A stretch of DNA of 9,938 bases from Coriobacteriales bacterium (GTDB taxonomy: Bacteria; Actinomycetota; Coriobacteriia; Coriobacteriales; UBA8131): NCBI GenBank assembly GCA_031276475.1, contig JAISMZ010000226.1, positions 1-9,938 of the forward strand, read 5' to 3'. The notes under the pieces are model-generated. The model did not search any database. It saw nothing but the letters and a program-made list of their open reading frames with translations, and was not told the origin of the DNA. Below, one piece after another: positions 6,532 to 9,938 of the stretch; the first letter of the stretch is position 1; each line of letters opens with the position of its first letter. The position numbers and the translations under genes are program-made.

Positions 6532-7334
6532 TGGCTAAGCTTCGTATCGACGCCCTCAGCTGCGGGTACGCGACGCGCCCGGTGCTCTCAGGCGTAAGCC
6601 TTGAGCTTGCCGGCGGCGAGACGCTTTGCCTGCTCGGGCCCAACGGCGCGGGAAAGACCACGCTGTTCAAGACGATGCTTGGCCTTTTGCGCCCGCTGGC
6701 AGGCAAGATGTCCGTGGACGGGGAAGACACCGCCAGCTGGGGCCGGCGCCGCTTCGCCCGCACCTTTGCCTACATTCCCCAGGAGCACGCCCCGGCATTT
6801 CCCTTCACCGTATTGGAGGTGGTCTTGATGGGCCGCACGCCGCATCTGGGCGCACTCGGCTCGGTGGGGCGCACCGACGAGCGGATAGCCCGCGAGGTGT
6901 TAGCCTCGCTGGGCATTGAGGGCCTGGCGGGACGCGACTACACCCAACTCTCCGGTGGCGAGCGCCAGATGGTGCTGATCGCCCGAGCGCTTGCCCAGCA
7001 GCCGGCCTTTTTGGTGATGGACGAGCCTACGGCAAGCCTGGATTTTGGCAACCAGGCACGCGTGCTCAGCCGCATCCGCACCCTGGCGCGCGGCAGTAGC
7101 GGCGAGCCGCTCGGCGTGATCATGACCACGCATGACCCCAACCAGGCCTTTTTGCTCGGACACCGCGTGGCCTGCATCGGCCGCGACGGTTCGTTCGTAC
7201 AGGGCGAGGCCTGCGAGGTGCTGACGCCCGAGCTGCTCCAAAACCTCTATGGGGTGGAGGTGGGCTTTGCCGAGCTTTCCACAGCAGACGGGCAAAGCCT
7301 CTCGCTTTGCACGCCGCTATTGGAGGACAGATGA
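6531..7334 (+). CDS. ABC importer ATPase, FepC/BtuD/MolC-like
   Basis: The 267-aa ATP-binding subunit of the importer has all canonical motifs: Walker A GPNGAGKT (36-43), Q-loop YIPQEH (Q84), signature LSGGERQ (140-146), Walker B LVMDEP (161-166), D-loop SLD (169-171) and switch His in MTTHD (H201). The spacing and the PFTVLEVVLMGRTPHLG segment (91-107) are typical of ATPases that work with FecCD permeases. ATG 6531 is preceded by AAAGGCGG (6517-6524) at 6 nt. The gene starts on the end of the 11-codon mini-ORF and its own stop overlaps the binding-protein start. It powers the FecCD permease encoded just upstream. Confidence 0.92.
   Translation: MAKLRIDALSCGYATRPVLSGVSLELAGGETLCLLGPNGAGKTTLFKTMLGLLRPLAGKMSVDGEDTASWGRRRFARTFAYIPQEHAPAFPFTVLEVVLMGRTPHLGALGSVGRTDERIAREVLASLGIEGLAGRDYTQLSGGERQMVLIARALAQQPAFLVMDEPTASLDFGNQARVLSRIRTLARGSSGEPLGVIMTTHDPNQAFLLGHRVACIGRDGSFVQGEACEVLTPELLQNLYGVEVGFAELSTADGQSLSLCTPLLEDR
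7322..7326 (+). promoter_or_regulatory. Shine-Dalgarno deciding the binding-protein start
   Basis: GGAGG lies 7 nt before ATG 7334 and 4 nt before ATG 7331. Both ATGs are in frame, and 7334 has the better spacing. The longer TTG start at 7307 lies upstream of this site and is unlikely. Confidence 0.7.
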
Positions 7335-8704
7335 TGTTTGTGGAGAAGGACACGCCGTTGGAGGCGCGAGCGGCTGCGCTGCCGGCAGCAAAAGCACCGG
7401 CGCCCGTAGAGGCTCCCGTACCGCCAACGCCGGCATTGTCGTCTGGCTTTTGCCAGGCCAACACATTGTCGCGCCGCGCCTTTGTGCGCCTGGCGGCGGG
7501 CCTGGGGCTTGCGGCGGCAGGCGGCAGCGGGATAATCGCTGCGCTTGGCGGCTGTGCGGCAGGCACCGCCGGGCGCACGCTGACAGACATGGGCGGCCGC
7601 GAGGTGCATCTGCCCGAGACGGTAAGCCGCGTGCTTTGCACCAACCCCATCGGCACCGTGGACGTCTATTTGCTCGACCCGTCGCTTCTGGTGGGTTGGA
7701 ACTTTAAGCCGCAGGCCGCAGACGCCGCGTTCTTAGACCCCGCAACACTTGAGCTACCCTCGCTGGGAGTCTGGATGGGCGCCGGCAGCGTGCCTAATGC
7801 CGAGGAGGTGCTGTCCGCCCGCCCCGATGCGCTGCTCTGTTTTTGGAGTACGGATGCAGCCGGTGTGGCGATGGCCGACAGCATACAGGAGGAGATGCGC
7901 CTGCCGGTTGTGCTCTGCGACTGCAATCTGGAGCGCGTGGTGGAGACTTATCGCTTCTTAGGCGAGCTGTTGGGCGCAGGCACAGGCGCGGCGGGTACAG
8001 ACGGCCAGCCGGGTGCGCCTGCGCCTGCGGCCTCGGGCGCCACCTCTGCCGCTCCTGCCGCAGCGGCCTCCGCCGCCGTGGCAGGGACAGCGACCCCCGC
8101 CGCCCTGACGCAGCGCCTGGAGACCCTCACCGCCTTCTTCGCCGAGAAGCTCGAGCTTATCCGCTCTACGGTCGCCCGCATCCCCCAAGAGGAGCTGCGC
8201 ACGGTCTTTTTGGCCGAGGGCAAAGGCGGGCTTCAGACCGACCCGGTGGGCTCGCTGCATGTTCAGGACGCGCTCGATCTTCTCCACACCTTAAATGTCG
8301 TTGACCTGCCGGGAAGCGAGGGGCAGGGGATGGGCATGCCTTCGGTCAGCATTGAGCAGATCATCACCTGGAACCCCTCTGCTGTTCTGGTCAGCGAGTA
8401 TTCGATGAGTGATACGGCCAAAAGCGACCTGTACAACGAGATACGCGCGGACCGCAACTGGAACACGGTTTCCGCCGTGGCCGCCGGCGAGGTCTACCAG
8501 ATACCGCAAAGTCCCTTTTCCTGGTTTGGCCGCCCGCCTTCTGCCTTGCGCCTGCTCGGCTGCCTTTGGCTGCTTTGCTGCCTGTATCCCCAGCGCGCCG
8601 AGGCGGCAGGCATTAAACTGGAATCTGAGGTGCGCGAGTTTTTCTCCCTCTGTTTTTCCCGCGAGCTTACGGAGGCCGAGATTGCCGCCCTGCTCAAACA
8701 ATAG
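7334..8704 (+). CDS. Tat-exported lipoprotein, metal/molybdate-binding protein of the importer (MolA/BtuF-like)
   Basis: The protein has 456 aa and belongs to the class III (helical backbone) periplasmic binding proteins. After a ~44-residue Ala/Pro-rich N-terminus comes a twin-arginine motif SRRAFVR (46-52), a hydrophobic stretch (53-70) and a lipobox-like LGGC (Cys74). It should therefore be exported folded and lipid-anchored outside the membrane. The mature part has TDMGGREVHLPETVSRVL (84-101), typical of the family start, SARPDALLCF (161-170) in the N-lobe, and a C-lobe ending with AAGEVYQIP and LLGCLWLL. Residues ~215-256 are an Ala/Gly/Thr-rich insertion near the inter-lobe helix, not usual for the family. 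Its start abuts the ATPase stop (ATGATG). It would deliver ligand to the FecCD permease; the ligand is inferred to be molybdate or tungstate from modD, and a haem, cobamide or siderophore cannot be excluded. Confidence 0.88.
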   Translation: MFVEKDTPLEARAAALPAAKAPAPVEAPVPPTPALSSGFCQANTLSRRAFVRLAAGLGLAAAGGSGIIAALGGCAAGTAGRTLTDMGGREVHLPETVSRVLCTNPIGTVDVYLLDPSLLVGWNFKPQAADAAFLDPATLELPSLGVWMGAGSVPNAEEVLSARPDALLCFWSTDAAGVAMADSIQEEMRLPVVLCDCNLERVVETYRFLGELLGAGTGAAGTDGQPGAPAPAASGATSAAPAAAASAAVAGTATPAALTQRLETLTAFFAEKLELIRSTVARIPQEELRTVFLAEGKGGLQTDPVGSLHVQDALDLLHTLNVVDLPGSEGQGMGMPSVSIEQIITWNPSAVLVSEYSMSDTAKSDLYNEIRADRNWNTVSAVAAGEVYQIPQSPFSWFGRPPSALRLLGCLWLLCCLYPQRAEAAGIKLESEVREFFSLCFSRELTEAEIAALLKQ

Positions 8705-8710
8705 CACCCA

Positions 8711-8806
8711 GTGTGACAAAAGGGACGGTACGATTTTGTCACGGTAGTGCTCAATGCCCACGAGGAGGCAAAAGGTGACAAAATCGTACCGTCCCTTTGG
8801 TCACAC
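8711..8806. repeat. REPIN-like inverted element, 32-bp arms and 32-bp spacer
   Basis: Left arm 8711-8742 and right arm 8775-8806 are reverse complements at 31 of 32 positions; the one mismatch is A8718. The spacer 8743-8774 is also 32 nt. Each arm is itself a hairpin: GTGACAAAA (8713-8721) pairs with TTTTGTCAC (8734-8742) around the loop GGGACGGTACGA. This paired-REP layout is that of REPIN elements mobilised by RAYT (Y1-type) transposases in other bacteria; no transposase gene is in the window. In mRNA the element would form a very stable structure between the binding-protein gene and modD and could stabilise the upstream message or reduce modD transcription. Confidence 0.85.
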
Positions 8807-8818
8807 CCACCACGAAAC

Positions 8819-8824
8819 AGGAGG
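8819..8824 (+). promoter_or_regulatory. Shine-Dalgarno of modD
   Basis: AGGAGG stands 6 nt before ATG 8831. This excludes the longer in-frame start at 8747, which would translate the right arm of the inverted element. Confidence 0.85.
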
Positions 8825-8830
8825 TCTGCC

Positions 8831-9673
8831 ATGTTTTTCATCCCCGACAGCGAGCTGGAACGCCTGATAGCCGAGGATCTGCCCTACCTCGATTTGACCA
8901 CGCACCTGCTAGGCATTGGCGAGAAGCCCGCCCACATCACCTACCTGACGCGTGAGGACTGCCTGCTTTGCGGCAGCGAGGAGGTGGGGCGGATCTTTAC
9001 CCTGCTCGGTGCTACGGTAACAGCGCAAAGGCCCAGCGGCAGCCGCCTGAAGGCAGGCGATGCGTTCTTTGAGGCCACCGGCCCTGCGGCGGTGCTGCAC
9101 GCCGGCTGGAAGGTCTGCCTGAACATCTTTGACCACTGCTCGGCTATAGCCACCAAGGCCCGCGCGATGGTCGATGCCGCACATGCCGTCTCACCGGGCC
9201 TGCCCATCCTTACCACCCGCAAGTCGATGCCCGGCACCAAGGCGCTTAGCACCTTGGCCGTCATCTGCGGCGGTGCCGTGCCGCACAGGCTGGGGCTTTC
9301 TGAGACGGTACTGATATTTGCCAACCACACGGCCTTCACCGGCGGCTTTGAGGGCCTCTTGGAGCGCCTGCCGGCCCTGCTCAAAGCCAGCTGCGAGAAA
9401 AAGGTTTTTGTGGAGGCAAACGCCGCGCAGGCCAGGCTGCTGGCGCACACGGGCATAGACGGCATCCAGTTTGACAAGCTCCCGCCAGACGAGCTACACC
9501 AACTGGTGCCCGAGCTGCGCGCCGCCAACCCCCATCTAACGCTGATCGCGGCCGGCGGCATCAACCCGCAAAACGTCGCCGACTACGCCGCCACAGGGGT
9601 AGACGGCCTGGCCACCACGGCGCTGTTCACGGCCAGGCCTTTGGATATGACCGCGCGAATTGCGCCAGTTTAG
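8831..9673 (+). CDS. modD: ModD, NadC-like molybdenum-transport-associated protein
   Basis: The 280-aa homologue of quinolinate phosphoribosyltransferase (NadC) is of the ModD branch, a family found next to molybdate transport genes; its exact reaction is not established to my knowledge. Motifs seen: DLPYLDLTTHLLGIG (16-30), AGDAFFEATGPAAVLHAGWKVCLNIF (75-100, split here as the family core), SAIATKAR (104-111), TRKSMPGTKALS (129-140), GGAVPHRLGLSE (147-158), FANHTAF (163-169), and the barrel end IAAGGINPQNV (239-249) and TGVDGLATTALFTA (255-268). The NHR of NadC is PHR here, as expected for ModD. The length is full. It follows the importer genes after a 126-bp gap holding the inverted repeat and may be partly uncoupled from them by it. 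It is the strongest evidence in the window for a Mo/W role of the cluster. Confidence 0.9.
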   Translation: MFFIPDSELERLIAEDLPYLDLTTHLLGIGEKPAHITYLTREDCLLCGSEEVGRIFTLLGATVTAQRPSGSRLKAGDAFFEATGPAAVLHAGWKVCLNIFDHCSAIATKARAMVDAAHAVSPGLPILTTRKSMPGTKALSTLAVICGGAVPHRLGLSETVLIFANHTAFTGGFEGLLERLPALLKASCEKKVFVEANAAQARLLAHTGIDGIQFDKLPPDELHQLVPELRAANPHLTLIAAGGINPQNVADYAATGVDGLATTALFTARPLDMTARIAPV

Positions 9674-9685
9674 TGCAGGAAACGT

Positions 9686-9754
9686 GGGGACGGCTTTGGG
9701 CGGGGGCAGAACCGGGGACAGCGGGGACGGCTAAAAAAAGGCCATGGGGACAGG
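9686..9754 (+). repeat. Degenerate GGGGAC-core repeats after modD
   Basis: GGGGACGGCT occurs at 9686-9695 and 9723-9732, GGGGACAGC at 9714-9722 and GGGGACAGG at 9746-9754. These resemble the GGGACGGT core of the other elements and look like decayed copies. No coding frame with a ribosome binding site is seen here. Confidence 0.55.
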
Positions 9755-9774
9755 CCCTCTGGCCCTGTTTTGTT
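9733..9774. terminator. Candidate intrinsic terminator after modD, possibly bidirectional
   Basis: On the plus strand ACAGGCC (9750-9756), loop CTCT, then GGCC, a bulged C, and TGT form a short hairpin followed by TTTTGTT. On the minus strand a GGCCA/TGGCC stem (9740-9744 with 9760-9764) runs into seven Us (A7 at 9733-9739). The stems are short and imperfect. Position, about 60-100 nt after the modD stop, fits the end of the operon. Confidence 0.4.
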
Positions 9775-9776
9775 GG

Positions 9777-9868
9777 GACGACACAGACGACACAGAGGGA
9801 CGACACAGAGGGACGACACAGACGACACAGACGACACAGAGGGACGACACAGAGGGACGACACAGAGG
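9777..9868 (+). repeat. Tandem GACGACACA (+GAGG) array
   Basis: Eight exact copies of GACGACACA start at 9777, 9786, 9799, 9812, 9821, 9830, 9843 and 9856. GAGG follows copies 2, 3, 6, 7 and 8, so 9-bp and 13-bp units are mixed. The array runs directly into GGGACGGTTCT (9867-9877). It is non-coding. Its unit is the reverse complement of the coding repeat at 11-120. Confidence 0.9.
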
Positions 9869-9938
9869 GACGGTTCTTTTGTGTTCCTGGGGGCAAGCAT
9901 TCATTGCCAACAACATCGTTACCAGGAACACAAAAGAA
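9860..9938. repeat. Second REPIN-like inverted element, cut by the window end
   Basis: TTCTTTTGTGTTCCTGG (9874-9890) and CCAGGAACACAAAAGAA (9922-9938) are perfect 17-bp inverted copies with a 31-nt spacer, and the second copy is cut off by the window end. The left arm also folds on itself: ACACAGAG (9860-9867) with TTTTGTGT (9877-9884), using two G-U pairs, around the loop GGACGGTTC. The spacer holds a small GGCAA/TTGCC palindrome. The design matches the element at 8711-8806, with a different stem sequence but the same loop core. Confidence 0.8.

Noticed and set aside
7307..7333. TTG start for the binding protein
   Set aside because: It lies inside the ATPase gene and upstream of the GGAGG that serves ATG 7334.
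8747..8830. Longer N-terminus for ModD
   Set aside because: It would translate the inverted repeat arm; AGGAGG sits 6 nt before ATG 8831, and the family N-terminus begins there.
8705..8830. Molybdenum-cofactor riboswitch or ModE operator upstream of modD
   Set aside because: The gap is almost entirely the inverted repeat element; no Moco-riboswitch layout or recognisable ModE box was seen.
9777..9868. CRISPR-like array
   Set aside because: Units are 9-13 bp with no unique spacers; it is a simple tandem repeat.
9627..9931. Minus-strand reading frames across the repeat region (three overlapping, Cys/Ser/Val-rich)
   Set aside because: All three frames are open only because the repeat lacks stop codons; no ribosome binding site, and the composition is pure repeat translation.

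Overview
The window is a GC-rich (roughly two-thirds G+C by eye), tightly packed, all plus-strand gene cluster. The codon use, GTG starts, Ala-rich low-complexity protein tails and GGGACGGTTCT-type short inverted repeats suggest an anaerobic actinobacterium of the Coriobacteriia/Eggerthellaceae kind. That placement is an inference, not a database result.

Layout: (a) 1-174 is the 3' end of a gene whose C-terminal tail is encoded by a short DNA repeat; it overlaps the next start by 8 nt. (b) 167-2413 encodes a 748-aa membrane protein with about nine helices and a ~365-residue C-terminal soluble half, laid out like an ABC-2 permease. (c) 2423-3079 encodes a ModE-type winged-helix regulator without a molybdate-binding half. 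Its end is set by a run of 14 Gs. (d) 2952-3698 encodes an ABC-2 type ATPase of the YtrB kind, started from a GTG just after the G run. (e) ~3721-5388 encodes an unrecognised membrane-anchored protein with a six-cysteine cluster and probable Ig-like domains. (f) 5381-8704 holds a complete BtuCD-F/MolBCA-type metal importer: FecCD permease, ATPase and a Tat-exported lipoprotein binding protein. (g) 8831-9673 encodes ModD, the NadC-like protein found beside molybdate uptake genes. (h) 9674-9938 is non-coding and repeat-rich.

Working model: a molybdenum/tungsten homeostasis island. The importer and ModD point to Mo/W oxyanion uptake, and the ModE-like protein is a plausible regulator. The ABC-2 permease and YtrB-like ATPase form a second transporter of unknown direction and substrate. 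The Cys-rich protein sits between the two systems and could be an accessory or metal-binding component. From 167 to 8704 most genes overlap or abut and have their own Shine-Dalgarno sites, so one long transcript is likely; its promoter must lie before the window.

The most interesting DNA-level features are the 14-G tract, which decides how the regulator ends and also supplies the ribosome binding site of the ATPase gene, and a family of short repeats (cores GGGACGGT and GACGACACA). The repeats occur as a 32/32/32-bp inverted element between the binding-protein gene and modD, as a hairpin inside the permease coding sequence, as a tandem array after modD, and in reverse orientation inside the coding tail at the window start.
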